The notes: a model not told the origin generated them from the sequence alone. A DNA stretch of 64,000 nucleotides from CAWDNM01 sp964521195 (GCA_964521195.1 CAZFRE010000004.1:132489-196488), one strand, 5' to 3'. Counted from the first letter of the stretch, positions 33,832-42,845 are shown. Numbers and translations: made by a program.

Positions 33832-35667
33832 CTACGCCCCGGCCATGGTGACGAACGCCGCGCCGGCGCCAAGTGAGAGGCCGAGGTAGAGCACGGCGGC
33901 GATCACCATCATCGCGATGCCGAGCATCGTCGCCGAGACGGGCTTGTCGGCGAGCATGCGGCGGCGTGCGAACTCGGTGACTCCTACGCCGGCGACCATG
34001 ACGAGCATGACCGCGATGCCGGTCGTGACGGCGAACGTCGCGGTGAGCGCGGCGCCGAGCTCGAGCAACTCGCCGAGGCCGAAGATGACCGCCGCCACGA
34101 TGACTCCGAGTGCGAACCCGAACGCGGTGTCGCGCAGGAGGTGGCGCCAGAACGCGCCCTCGCCCTGATCGGCGTCCTCGATCATCTCGGCGATGGCCCG
34201 CTGCGAGATGTCCTCGGCCGTGCGGAGGAGGAGGGGGAGCAGCAGGACGGCCGGCAGGATGAAGACCGCGGCATCGCCGAGGTCGGGGAAGAGACGCGGG
34301 GTGCCGGCGACGACCGCGAAGGCGATGGCGGTCCACACGAGGATCCAGGCGTTGCGGCGAAGGAGCCACCACAGCATGTTGGCGACAGGACCGCCGTGCT
34401 CCGAGGAGCCCGTGGCGAGCGCGAGGTCCTCGGCGGACTCCTCCTCGAGGACGTCGAGCGCATCGTCGACGGTGACGATGCCCAGCAGCTTGCCGGTCTC
34501 GTCGACGACTGGCAGCGCGAGCAGGTCGTACTTGCTCATCTGCTCGGCGACGTCCTCCTGGTCGTCGTCGACATGGGAGACGAACAGGTCGCGCTCGGCG
34601 ATCTCGGCGACCGTGGTGGTAGGGGAGGCGAGCAGCAGGTCGCGGAGGGAGATGACGCCCGCGAGGCGGCGGTTGGCCTCGACGACGTAGACGTAGTAGA
34701 TGCTCTCCTGCTCGTCGGCTTCCGCGCGCAGCTGGTCGATGACCTGCTGGACGGTCATCTCGTCGGTGACGGTGGTGACCTCGGGGGTCATGATGCCGCC
34801 TGCGGTCTTCTCCTTGTAGCCGAGCAGCGAGCGGATCGCGCTCGACTCCTTCACGCCCATCAGCCGCAGCAGCGCCTCTGCCTTGTCGTAGGGCAGGTCG
34901 CCGATGATGTCGGCGGCGTCGTCCGGGTCCATCTCCGCCAGGAGGGCGGATGCGCGGCGCTCGGAGAGGTCGTCGATGACGTCGGCCTGCAGCTCGTCTT
35001 CGAGTTCGGAGATCGTGTCGGCGGCGGCTTCGTTGTCGAGGTGCTCGAACACGCGGGCGCGCTGCGCCGGCGCGAGCTTCTCGAGGATGTCGGCGACGTC
35101 AGCGGGGTGGAGCTCGTGGAGGCGCTTGTGGGTCACGGACAGCTTGACCTGCGACAGGTCGCGGTCGAGCAGGTCCATGTAGTTCCACGCGATGATGTTC
35201 TCGTGCAGCTGCCGACCGAAGAGCCTCGCCGCGCCTGCGACCATGCGCTCGAGCAGCGGCGAGATCCCGCGCAGAATGCCGCGAACGCCCACCTCGGCGC
35301 CGAGGAGGCGCAGCTGGTTGCGCGACTCGGAGAGCTTGAGGTCGTTGACGCGCACGACCTTCATGCCCTGGGTGTCGACGATCTGCTTGCTCATGAGATC
35401 GCGCGACAGCAAGACCTCGTCGGGCTGCAGGTAGCTGAATCGGATCTCCGGTGCGGGCACCGACAGCACGATCTGCTCCCCGTCGAAGGCCGCCACGAAC
35501 TTGCGCCACGACAGCATGAACGGCGTCTTGTCCGGACCGACGAACGCGAGCGAGGTCACGCGAGGGAATACCTCGCCGGTCGCAATCGCGATGTCATTGA
35601 TGGTGCCGATGTCCTCGCCAGCGGCATCGACCACCGGCTTGCCCAGCATCTGGGACAGGTAGATCAC
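33832..35667 (-). CDS. MgtE-like protein: PRC barrel, MgtE_N, CBS pair and membrane domain
   Basis: A 611-residue protein. Order: PRC-barrel units (about 1-75 and 85-150), MgtE N-domain (about 180-285, LHPADVADILEKLAPAQRA), two CBS domains (about 290-410, GGIMTPEVTTVTDEMTVQQV), plug-helix region, and five membrane helices (about 430-608). The membrane part aligns in layout with MgtE, but the glycine/asparagine-rich pore signature is replaced by LLLRTAEDISQRA. The acidic pore residue of the last helix is also not visible. It may be a transporter of altered type or an Mg2+ sensor for the adjacent NRMT. It is first gene after the M-box. Confidence 0.83.
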   Translation of the reverse strand: MIYLSQMLGKPVVDAAGEDIGTINDIAIATGEVFPRVTSLAFVGPDKTPFMLSWRKFVAAFDGEQIVLSVPAPEIRFSYLQPDEVLLSRDLMSKQIVDTQGMKVVRVNDLKLSESRNQLRLLGAEVGVRGILRGISPLLERMVAGAARLFGRQLHENIIAWNYMDLLDRDLSQVKLSVTHKRLHELHPADVADILEKLAPAQRARVFEHLDNEAAADTISELEDELQADVIDDLSERRASALLAEMDPDDAADIIGDLPYDKAEALLRLMGVKESSAIRSLLGYKEKTAGGIMTPEVTTVTDEMTVQQVIDQLRAEADEQESIYYVYVVEANRRLAGVISLRDLLLASPTTTVAEIAERDLFVSHVDDDQEDVAEQMSKYDLLALPVVDETGKLLGIVTVDDALDVLEEESAEDLALATGSSEHGGPVANMLWWLLRRNAWILVWTAIAFAVVAGTPRLFPDLGDAAVFILPAVLLLPLLLRTAEDISQRAIAEMIEDADQGEGAFWRHLLRDTAFGFALGVIVAAVIFGLGELLELGAALTATFAVTTGIAVMLVMVAGVGVTEFARRRMLADKPVSATMLGIAMMVIAAVLYLGLSLGAGAAFVTMAGA

Positions 35668-35831
35668 GGTTTCCCCTCCCTCCGGGTCTCACTGCGCGCG
35701 AGGGCGCAATCCCAGTGGGTCGTCTGGCGGCTGCTCCCCCGAGGAGCCGCCGACGAATCGGGGTCGCCTCGGGGCCTAGGTACTGTGAGGTTTCACGTAG
35801 GCCCTTGTCGTTCGGTTACAGGTCGGACAAC
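35668..35831 (-). other. Post-terminator leader of the magnesium operon
   Basis: No gene. Two hairpins are visible: GGGCCTA with TAGGCCC (about 35772-35803) and GGCGG/CCGCC with CTCC/GGAG (about 35727-35752). GGAGGGAGGGG just before 35667 supplies the ribosome site for the MgtE-like gene (GTG or ATG initiation region). Confidence 0.5.
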
Positions 35832-35864
35832 GAAAAAGCCCCTGCGTCCGGGCGGACGAGGGGC
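35832..35864 (-). terminator. Intrinsic terminator controlled by the M-box
   Basis: On the minus strand GCCCCTcGTCC, loop GCCC, GGACgcAGGGGC is followed by TTTTTCG (plus coordinates 35864 down to 35832). It lies between the M-box aptamer and the MgtE-like gene, the position expected for the expression platform. Confidence 0.85.
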
Positions 35865-35951
35865 AGCGGCTGGCACGCGCTCCGCGCGTGCATGCCCGAC
35901 ACGGATGCCTGCCAAAGGCGCACGTGACGGACGGATTCACCGCTCACATCC

Positions 35952-36154
35952 CTCGTCAATGGATTTGGCACTGTCCGACGTAGGGCGCACGACGCGTGGT
36001 GTCGTCGACGCAGCGGGAATGCCCGCCTCCGCAGAGCCCAGCCACCTTAGCCTTCGCCTTAAGCCGGCGAGGGCTGTTCTACCCATTGGCGTCTCTCGAC
36101 ATTTCCGGGCAGTGGCCTGTGTTCGAACAGGAGCCGCACCGTAACGGACGGAGC
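35952..36154 (-). promoter_or_regulatory. M-box (ykoK) magnesium riboswitch
   Basis: The aptamer is read on the minus strand from 36154 to 35952. Conserved blocks occur in the correct order. GTTACGGTGCGGCTCCTGT lies near the 5' end and GCCCGGAAATGTC follows. The core GACGCCAATGGGT (36093-36081) is followed by AACAG, then GGTGGCTGGGCT (36046-36035) and ACAGTGCCAAA near 35973-35963. P1 can close between CTCCGTC (36154-36148) and GACGAG (35957-35952). The blocks match the Bacillus mgtE M-box almost word for word. Mg2+ binding is expected to favour the terminator at 35832-35864 and repress the operon. Confidence 0.92.
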
Positions 36155-36201
36155 TGACTTCCTCGATGTCAACGCCACAAGCCGAGGCTTGCAGCACAGG
36201 C

Positions 36202-36230
36202 ATTGTATTCCCGCAGCTGGGCAAGGGCAA
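36202..36230 (-). promoter_or_regulatory. Promoter of the M-box operon
   Basis: On the minus strand TTGCCC (36230-36225), 17-bp spacer, TACAAT (36207-36202). The predicted start near 36195 is about 40 nt before the M-box P1. Confidence 0.7.
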
Positions 36231-36355
36231 TAGCGGCGCCGAGGAGGTCGGTCGAGGACGGTGAGCCCATGTCGGGTAGAAACGGGGTAGCCCGATTCCC
36301 GCGGTGCGCGAGGCAACCGACCGCGCCGCTGCCGACCAGCGCGAAGGAGTCACCA

Positions 36356-37768
36356 ATGGCCTCGAATACGAATGCCGGCACGCTCGTGCGTACCGAGATC
36401 CCGGCCGGCTCGGCGGTCGTCGTGGTTGTCAGCTCGGGTGCGCCCCCCGCATCGGCGCCATCAGTGTTCGCGCCCGCAGTGACCGGCATGTCGCAAGCCG
36501 ATGCGCTCGGCGCACTTCAGCAGGCGGGCCTCAACGCGCAGTTCTTCTCCCAAGCGAGCGAGACGCTTCGCAGCGGCACGGTGATCGCGCAGTGGCCCCG
36601 CGCGGGCGAGTCGACGCAGCCGGGCGGGCCCGCCGTCGTTCTGGTGTCCTCTGGGGCGCCGGCAGAGGGCAGCGCACTGCTCGGCGTGCCGAACGTGATC
36701 GGCCAGCCGGAGTCGCAGGCACACGCGACGCTGCAGCAGTCCGGCCTGCGCGCCACGAGCGTACAGGTGCCCAGCGCCACGGTGCCTGCGGGCGTCGTGC
36801 TCGGGCAGCTCCCCGAGGAACGCTCGCTCGCGCCGGCGAAGCGTGGCTCGGCGTGGGTGTGGATCGTCGTGGCCCTCGCCGTGCTTGCGCTCGCCGCAGG
36901 CGCATTCTTCCTGCTGAACAAGCCCTCTGTGCCCGCCGAGATGGTGAAGGTCCCCCAGATCGTCGGCGAGAGCCGGGAGTCCGCCGAACAGGCGCTGACC
37001 GAGGCGGGGCTCGCCGTCGGCACGGTGACCGAGAGTCCCAGCACAACCGCGACCGCAGGCGACGTCATGTCGCAGGACCCTGTCGCCGGGACCGAGGTCG
37101 CCGCCGGCTCGAGAATCGACATCACCGTGGCGACGAAGAGCGACCTCGTCGAGGTTCCCGACGTCGTGGGCATGTCGAGGGACGCGGCCATGCAGGAACT
37201 CGCCCGCGCCCAGCTTGAAGTCGGCACGACCGAGGCGCCGAGCGACAGCGTCGCTTCCGGAAACGTCATCTCGCAAAGCCCGAAGGCCGGTCAGATGGTG
37301 CCTGCCGACACCGAGGTCGGGATCGTCGTATCGAGCGGTGCCGAGCAGACCAACGTGAACGTCCCCAACGTTGTCGGGCTCTCGAAGAGCGACGCGACGA
37401 GCGAGCTGTCCGACGCCGGCCTCAAGGTGAAGTCCGTCGACACCTACAGCGACTCGGTTCCCAGCGGCGAGGTCATCGGTCAGGCCCCGCCGAGCGGTGC
37501 GTCCGTGGCTCCCGGCACGGTTGTCGCGCTGCTTGTCTCGGCAGGGCCGCCCCCGGCGGCGAACCCGGCGGTCAACGTGCCTGATGTGGTGGGCATGTCG
37601 CTGGCGGACGCGAAGACCGAGCTCGCGAACGCCGGTCTCAAGGCCACGTCGTATACAAGCGATGGAAGCGGCAAGCCCGCTGACGAGGTGCTCTACCAGA
37701 CACCCGCGGGCGGCGAGAGCGCGCCGCAGGACAGCCAGGTGGTGCTGGTGGTCTCGAGCGGGAACTGA
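36356..37768 (+). CDS. Membrane protein with PASTA repeats on both sides of one helix
   Basis: A 470-residue protein; ATG 36356 has AAGGAG upstream. A single membrane helix spans about 167-187 (VWIVVALAVLALAAGAFFLL). After it come four PASTA domains (about 198-262, 265-332, 336-402, 406-470), each with PxVVGxS...A and ending VVSSG-like. Before it are about two more PASTA-like units (about 40-100 and 110-155), and residues 8-28 look like the end of another. PASTA domains normally bind muropeptides outside the cell next to a kinase. Here no kinase domain exists. Topology is unclear because repeats lie on both flanks. Confidence 0.82.
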   Translation: MASNTNAGTLVRTEIPAGSAVVVVVSSGAPPASAPSVFAPAVTGMSQADALGALQQAGLNAQFFSQASETLRSGTVIAQWPRAGESTQPGGPAVVLVSSGAPAEGSALLGVPNVIGQPESQAHATLQQSGLRATSVQVPSATVPAGVVLGQLPEERSLAPAKRGSAWVWIVVALAVLALAAGAFFLLNKPSVPAEMVKVPQIVGESRESAEQALTEAGLAVGTVTESPSTTATAGDVMSQDPVAGTEVAAGSRIDITVATKSDLVEVPDVVGMSRDAAMQELARAQLEVGTTEAPSDSVASGNVISQSPKAGQMVPADTEVGIVVSSGAEQTNVNVPNVVGLSKSDATSELSDAGLKVKSVDTYSDSVPSGEVIGQAPPSGASVAPGTVVALLVSAGPPPAANPAVNVPDVVGMSLADAKTELANAGLKATSYTSDGSGKPADEVLYQTPAGGESAPQDSQVVLVVSSGN

Positions 37769-37794
37769 TCGCGGGAGTCGCTCTCGTACGGTGC

Positions 37795-39045
37795 TCAGCG
37801 AAGCGTGAAAGTGCGCCACCCTGACGTCGCCGCCGTGTACTCGCGGTAGGGATCGGCGATCCCGCCCGCCGTCGCGGCGCGGACCCGGTACGTGCCGGCC
37901 TTCTTCACGAGCTGCCGCGTGGTCCAAGCGCCGGTCGTCTTCGCCTTCACGTTGACCGACTTGTACGAGCGCCATTTCCCGTGCAGACGGCGCTGGATCG
38001 TGACCTTGACGGTGGCAGCGCGTCGCGGGCTGATCGATCCCGAGAACCGGACCTTGGTGCCGCGCCGTGAGCCTGTCGCCTTGGGCGTGCTCGCCTTGCC
38101 GGTGAACTTGGTCGCGTTGAGGGTGATGATGCGTGAGGCCCGCCAGGTGCGGTCCCCGTTCCAGGTGAAGCCCTCGGTCAGCTGGGCCTCCATCTCGATC
38201 TTGTAGGTGCCCGCCTCCGTCATCGTGAACGGGTAGTTCACCACCGAGGGATACCCGTCGGTGAACGTCGGATGCGGGCGAAGCAGGTTGGGATCGTGAC
38301 GCTCGCTCCCTCGAGCCTGCGGTATGGGCACGCGCGTCCACGCGTAGCGCTGCACCGGGGTGCGGTGCTTGTCACGGATCGTCGCGGTCGAGAGACGGTA
38401 GACGCGGACGGCGACCGGACCGCTGAGCTGCGGACTCCAGCTGACGGGGTCGTCGCCGAGCCTGAGGTTGTCGCCATCGCCCGGCACGTCCATCGTCACC
38501 ACGAACGGGCGCTCGTACAGCGACCGTCCGTATCGGCTGCGCATGGCCATGCTCGCCGCGTAGCCGCTCGTCGGGCAGCTGCTCGAGAGGGTGACCGGCG
38601 CCGTGACCACTACGGACGCTGTCGCAGGGACCGACTGCGTGGTGCCGCCGTCGTAGAGCGCGACACCGCGCAGGTCATAGCGGGCACCCATCGGCGCCGA
38701 GAGCCTCGCGAACGCCGCCGGCGGGTAGTGGATCTCGTATTCGTGCCAGTCCCGCTCGGCGCCGGTGCCCTGGCGCACGTTCTCGGCGTACCACTCGATG
38801 AGCGCTCCCGAGTACGAGGTCGGCGGGTTGGTCCACGTGGCGCCGATGACGTAGCCCTGGGCGATAGCCTGGAGGTTCATCAGCGGGAGCATCGGCTGGG
38901 CACTGGGGTCGCGCACGATCACTCGGACGGTGACCGTGCCGGCGGTTGCCGTGCGCTCCTGTGTCGCGTCCAGCGCGGGGGCAGCACCGAGTGCGATGCT
39001 GATCGCAAAGACCAGAACCGCAAGCGAGCGTATGAAGCTCTTCAT
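37795..39045 (-). CDS. Secreted protein with C-terminal beta-sandwich module
   Basis: A 416-residue exported protein. ATG 39045 is preceded by AAAGGGGG. The signal peptide (FIRSLAVLVFAISIALG) is cleaved near APALDA. The central 250 residues are novel to me, with two Cys-poor beta-rich segments. The C-terminal part (about 325-416) repeats Lys-rich Ig-like features: RGTKVRFSGSISPRRA, VTIQRRLHGKWRSYKSV, VKKAGTYRVRAATAGG and ends SGWRTFTLR. Similar GKW/GxYRV modules occur in the proteins at 43635 and 48058. Function unknown; possibly surface adhesion. Confidence 0.7.
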   Translation of the reverse strand: MKSFIRSLAVLVFAISIALGAAPALDATQERTATAGTVTVRVIVRDPSAQPMLPLMNLQAIAQGYVIGATWTNPPTSYSGALIEWYAENVRQGTGAERDWHEYEIHYPPAAFARLSAPMGARYDLRGVALYDGGTTQSVPATASVVVTAPVTLSSSCPTSGYAASMAMRSRYGRSLYERPFVVTMDVPGDGDNLRLGDDPVSWSPQLSGPVAVRVYRLSTATIRDKHRTPVQRYAWTRVPIPQARGSERHDPNLLRPHPTFTDGYPSVVNYPFTMTEAGTYKIEMEAQLTEGFTWNGDRTWRASRIITLNATKFTGKASTPKATGSRRGTKVRFSGSISPRRAATVKVTIQRRLHGKWRSYKSVNVKAKTTGAWTTRQLVKKAGTYRVRAATAGGIADPYREYTAATSGWRTFTLR

Positions 39046-39259
39046 CGATGCCCCCTTTCACACGAGGCGCGTACAGGTTCGACGGCTCGTGCCATGGGAT
39101 CGTGCCCGGCGCCGTCGTCAAAGCCGTCGCCCGCTGCGCATGGCGACATTTCTGAATCTATTGTCGGCGCGTTTGGCCTGCTGCTCGACCATATGTTTGG
39201 TATGGGAGCTCGGGGGACGCGACGCGAGGACGGTCGCCGAGAACGGTCGCGCCTGCGGA

Positions 39260-40141
39260 TCAGCCGCGCGAAGAGAGCCAGAGTCCGGCGAACTCGGACC
39301 AGCCGTCGCCGCGCTCGCCGCTTGTCGCGAGGACGTTGTCGCGCGCCTGTGCGGCGGCGAGCACGCGCGAGTCGTGCAGCGCGTTGGCTACCACGACGCC
39401 GAGCGACACGGCGTCCGCCATCTCCGCATCGGTCGCGGAATCGCCGAGAGCGGCTGCCTGTTCCGGGGCGAGGCCGCGGCGCGCGAGATCGGCTGCGACC
39501 GATCCGGCCTTCGTCACGCCGGCGGGCATCAGGTGATAGGCGTGCACCTCGGTGATGTCCTCGGCGAGCCCGGTCGAGAGCGGGTGGATGATGCCGTTGT
39601 CGACCAGGTCGAGCGGCAGCTCGAACTGGCTCAGCAGCGCCTGCGCGGCCGCGATGTCGAGCGAACCGCGCAGCATATGGGTGGCCTCGCGGTTGTGGTG
39701 GTAGGGCGCGTGATGCTCGAGCCGGCCGGGGAACGCCTCGAAGAGCGCGTCCAGGGCGCCGATGCGCTCGATGGCGTGATGCGGTGTCTCGCCCGGCTCG
39801 AGCGCGTCTGTCGGCCAGTCACCGGCAAGGAAGATGGGCTCGGCCCCGCGGTCGGGAACGATCACGCACCCGAGCTCTGCGATGAACCCCCGCCAGCCGA
39901 GCAGCCGGGCGATCTCGGCGCACTGGATGCGGTTTCGTCCGGTGGTGATGACGACGGTCAGGCCAGCGGCGTTGACGCGGGCCACGGCGTGGGCCGTGCT
40001 GGCCGAGGGCGCGCCTGAACCATCGATGAGCAACGAGCCGCCCAGGCCGAGCAGCGTGCCGTCCAGGTCGGTGTAGAGCGTCTCGACGGCGGCGAGCGCC
40101 TCGAGCGCGGACGGGGACGCTGAAAGCAGTGGGATCGTCAT
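39260..40141 (-). CDS. HAD superfamily hydrolase (Cof/SPP-like)
   Basis: A 293-residue HAD phosphatase. ATG 40141 is preferred; the frame upstream adds 30 basic residues unlike the family. Motif I TDLDGTLLG (nucleophile Asp), motif II VVITTGRN, motif III lysine in VTKAGSVAADL, motif IV ALGDSATDAEMA. The cap between motifs II and III suggests type C2B as in sugar phosphatases such as sucrose- or mannosyl-phosphate phosphatase. Substrate not determinable. The 213-bp region upstream of the secreted protein gene (39046-39259) holds no gene. Confidence 0.87.
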   Translation of the reverse strand: MTIPLLSASPSALEALAAVETLYTDLDGTLLGLGGSLLIDGSGAPSASTAHAVARVNAAGLTVVITTGRNRIQCAEIARLLGWRGFIAELGCVIVPDRGAEPIFLAGDWPTDALEPGETPHHAIERIGALDALFEAFPGRLEHHAPYHHNREATHMLRGSLDIAAAQALLSQFELPLDLVDNGIIHPLSTGLAEDITEVHAYHLMPAGVTKAGSVAADLARRGLAPEQAAALGDSATDAEMADAVSLGVVVANALHDSRVLAAAQARDNVLATSGERGDGWSEFAGLWLSSRG

Positions 40142-40322
40142 ACGCCGATGATACCCGAGCCCGCGGCTCGCTCGCGTGGGGGCACCGGGAGGTGACCGCA
40201 CCAGCCGCCCCGGAGTCGGTGCCGTGGACATTCAGGCCGTTTGCCCTGCTCGCACTCGCGGCCCGCGCGCCGTCGCGGTATAACTGAACCGCCGCAGATG
40301 CGGCGTACCCAGAGGAGTACCG

Positions 40323-40931
40323 ATGATGAACGACGCCTTCGAGCTTCCCTTTCCGCAGTACCGTTGCCCGACGTGTGGCAAGGACCTGCCGCTCGGCGAA
40401 GCACGCATGACCGTGACCTGCGCCTCCCACATGCACCGCGAGTCGCCCGAGTTCTCCGTGAGGCTCGCCGAAGCGGCCGATGCCGACGCGGTCGCACTGC
40501 TGTGCGAGCGCGCTCTCGGCGAGACCGACGTCGATGTGTTCGGCCGGACGTTCGACGTGCTCGCGGGCGCCAACCTTGTGGCCGTCGCCGGCGACGAGCT
40601 CGTGGGTCTGCTCGCGCTCGCGATCAGCCGAGGTGAGCTCACTGTCGTGCTGCTCTCCGTCTACCCGGACTTCCAGGGCGCCGGCGTCGGCTCGGCGCTG
40701 CTGGCCGCGGCCGATGAGTTCGCAGCCAAGCGGGGACTGAGCTTCATGCGCGTCGCCATCACCAACGACGACATCCCGCAGCTCTACTTCTACCAGCGTC
40801 ACGGGTTCTCGATCTACGAGACCGCGGTCGGCGAGGTGGCCGATCGCTTCGGTGCGGCGACACCGGGCTTCTCGGGCATTCCCGTCCGAGACGAGATCCG
40901 CCTGCGCCGCGCAGTCTGCCCCTCCAGCTAG
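40323..40931 (+). CDS. GNAT acetyltransferase with N-terminal Cys/His segment
   Basis: A 202-residue protein; AGAGGAG precedes the ATG and TATAAC at 40279 is a likely -10. Residues about 13-40 contain CPTCG and CASHMH, a possible zinc knuckle. The GNAT domain (about 44-170) has the acetyl-CoA loop YPDFQGAGVGSALL and the C-terminal LYFYQRHGFSIYE. Last residues contain a conserved-looking PVRDEIRLRR. It precedes the ABC importer genes by 28 bp, but a functional link is not evident. Confidence 0.85.
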   Translation: MMNDAFELPFPQYRCPTCGKDLPLGEARMTVTCASHMHRESPEFSVRLAEAADADAVALLCERALGETDVDVFGRTFDVLAGANLVAVAGDELVGLLALAISRGELTVVLLSVYPDFQGAGVGSALLAAADEFAAKRGLSFMRVAITNDDIPQLYFYQRHGFSIYETAVGEVADRFGAATPGFSGIPVRDEIRLRRAVCPSS

Positions 40932-40959
40932 CACGTCGTTTCGCGAAGGGAGTCACCGA

Positions 40960-41982
40960 ATGACCCGCACCATGCGTGTGTGTGCCGTTGCATTCATCGC
41001 GTTGCTCACTGCGGCGTCTCTGTCCGGATGCGGCCTGCTCGGGCCGACGAAGGCCGAGCCCTCCGGCGGTGCCGAGGCGACCTCGAGCGTCCCTGCCGCC
41101 GAGGCGATCCCGGTCAAGATCGGCACGCTGGCCACAGAAGACTCGCTGCCCCTGTGGGTTGCCGAGAGCATGGGCTACTTCTCGACCGAGGGTCTGCCCA
41201 AGGTCGAGATCGTCGTCTTCCAGTCGGCGCAGGAGCGCGACGTCGCGCTGGCGTCCGGCGCGATCGACGGCTTCATGGGCGACCTCATCGCCGCTGCGAA
41301 CCTCTCGGCGAGCGGGAAGGGCGTCAAGGTCGCCACGATCATGCTCGGCGCCGATCAGTCGCAGGGGCGCTTCGGCGTTGCCGTGCCGCCGAAGTCCGAG
41401 GTCGCCGAACTCGCCGCGCTTGCGGACACGCCGGTCGGGACCTCCTCGGCGACGATCCAGGAGTACGTGCTCGATGGCCTCATGGCCGAGGCGGGCGTCT
41501 CGGCGGATCGCGTGAAGGTCGAAGAGGTCAAGAAGGTGCCGGTGCGTTTCGAGCTGCTCATGGCGAACAAGCTCAAGGCGGCCGCACTCCCCGAGCCGTT
41601 CCTCACGCTCGCCGAGCAGGGCGGCGCGAAGATAGTCGGCGATGACACCAAGGCCGAGAAGAACCTCTCGCAGACGGTGCTGCTCTTCTCCGACGAGTTC
41701 CTCGCCAAGACGGGCGGACCGGAGACGGTCGCCGGCGTGCTCGGGGCGTGGGACATCGCGGTCAACGACATCAACAAGAACCCGGAGCAGTATCGCAAGA
41801 TGCTCGTGGATAAGGCGCGCCTGCCCGCTCCGCTCGCCGAGTCGTACAAGGTTCAGACGTACCCCACGGCCGTGCTCCCGACCCAGGCGGACGTTGACGC
41901 GGTTCTCGAGTGGATGAAGGCCAAGGGCTACCTCAAGAGCGACGTCACGTACGATCAGATCGTCGGAACACCGACGGACTGA
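40960..41982 (+). CDS. ABC transporter substrate-binding lipoprotein (NMT1/SsuA-like)
   Basis: A 340-residue lipoprotein. The start is ATG 40960 with AAGGGAG. The lipobox LSGC near residue 25 is followed by a short Ser/Ala linker. The periplasmic-binding fold type II has IGTLATEDSLPLWVAESMGYF near the start, QSAQERDVALASGAIDGFM, and LKAAALPEPFL in the second lobe, as in NMT1/SsuA/ThiY proteins. Substrates of such systems include sulfonates, pyrimidine precursors and metals; none can be chosen. It forms an importer with the next two genes. Confidence 0.88.
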   Translation: MTRTMRVCAVAFIALLTAASLSGCGLLGPTKAEPSGGAEATSSVPAAEAIPVKIGTLATEDSLPLWVAESMGYFSTEGLPKVEIVVFQSAQERDVALASGAIDGFMGDLIAAANLSASGKGVKVATIMLGADQSQGRFGVAVPPKSEVAELAALADTPVGTSSATIQEYVLDGLMAEAGVSADRVKVEEVKKVPVRFELLMANKLKAAALPEPFLTLAEQGGAKIVGDDTKAEKNLSQTVLLFSDEFLAKTGGPETVAGVLGAWDIAVNDINKNPEQYRKMLVDKARLPAPLAESYKVQTYPTAVLPTQADVDAVLEWMKAKGYLKSDVTYDQIVGTPTD

Positions 41983-41990
41983 CGCTGCAC

Positions 41991-42845
41991 GTGGCCGCAC
42001 TCACTTTCGACAAGCTGTCGCTCACGTACGAGGGCTCGGACCGCTCGGTCCGGGCCCTCGACGCGCTGTCGCTTTCGATCGGGGCCGGAGAGCCCGTCGC
42101 CGTCATCGGCCCGAGCGGTTGCGGCAAGTCGACGCTGTTGCTGCTCGCGGCGGGACTGCTCGCGCCCAGCGGCGGGCGAGTCCTCGTCGAAGGCTCGGCG
42201 CTCGTGGGTCCGCGTCGGGAGACCGCGCTCATCCTCCAGGACTTCGGGCTGCTGCCGTGGAAGACCGTCGCGCACAACGCCGGGCTCGGACTCGAGGTGC
42301 GGCGTGTCGCTCGTGCGGATCGGCAGCACCGGGTGGCCGAGGCGCTCGAGCGCGTAGGGCTCGCGGAGTTCGCGCACGCATATCCAAGCGAGCTGTCGGG
42401 CGGCATGCGCCAGCGGCTCGCCCTCGCGCGAGCGGTCGCGCTCGACGCTGATGTGCTGCTGATGGACGAGCCGCTCTCGGCGCTCGATGCGCTCAAGCGC
42501 GAGGACCTGCAGGATGTGCTGCTGGAGTTGTGGCGCCGAAGGGGCCATACGCAGGTGCTCGTCACGCACTCGATCGAGGAGGCGGTGTTCCTCGGCCGCC
42601 GGGTGGTCGTGATGACGCCGCGACCCGGCCGTGTGGCTGCGGTCGTCGACAATCCCGGTATGGGCAGCGACGGCTACCGCGACAGTGAGGCGTACCACGA
42701 ACGCTGCGTCCGGCTGCGCCGCATCCTCGCCGGGGAGGGCGCGGTTCATGCTGGCGACCGCGCGGGGGACGGCGGCGGGGGCCCCATGCTCAGACAGTCC
42801 TCGCCGGGAGCCCCCGCCGCCGTCCCGAGCGAGGGCGCGTCATGA
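41991..42845 (+). CDS. ABC transporter ATP-binding protein (SsuB/TauB-like)
   Basis: A 284-residue importer ATPase, GTG start 8 bp after the lipoprotein gene. Walker A is GPSGCGKST, the Q-loop ILQDFGLLPWKT is of the nitrate/taurine/sulfonate type, signature LSGGMRQRLALARA, Walker B LLMDEPLSALD. The C-terminal 35 residues are a Gly/Ala/Pro-rich extension (GDGGGGPMLRQSSPGAPAAV) not needed for function. Overlaps the permease start by 4 bp. Confidence 0.92.
   Translation: MAALTFDKLSLTYEGSDRSVRALDALSLSIGAGEPVAVIGPSGCGKSTLLLLAAGLLAPSGGRVLVEGSALVGPRRETALILQDFGLLPWKTVAHNAGLGLEVRRVARADRQHRVAEALERVGLAEFAHAYPSELSGGMRQRLALARAVALDADVLLMDEPLSALDALKREDLQDVLLELWRRRGHTQVLVTHSIEEAVFLGRRVVVMTPRPGRVAAVVDNPGMGSDGYRDSEAYHERCVRLRRILAGEGAVHAGDRAGDGGGGPMLRQSSPGAPAAVPSEGAS

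Noticed and set aside
32522..34372. 616-residue open frame on the minus strand
   Set aside because: It is Arg/His-rich and overlaps the Nramp-related and MgtE-like genes in another frame, both of which have clear domains.
39046..39259. Possible c-di-GMP riboswitch upstream of the secreted protein
   Set aside because: CGACGGC repeats caught the eye, but the GCAAA and GACGCAAAGC cores are missing.
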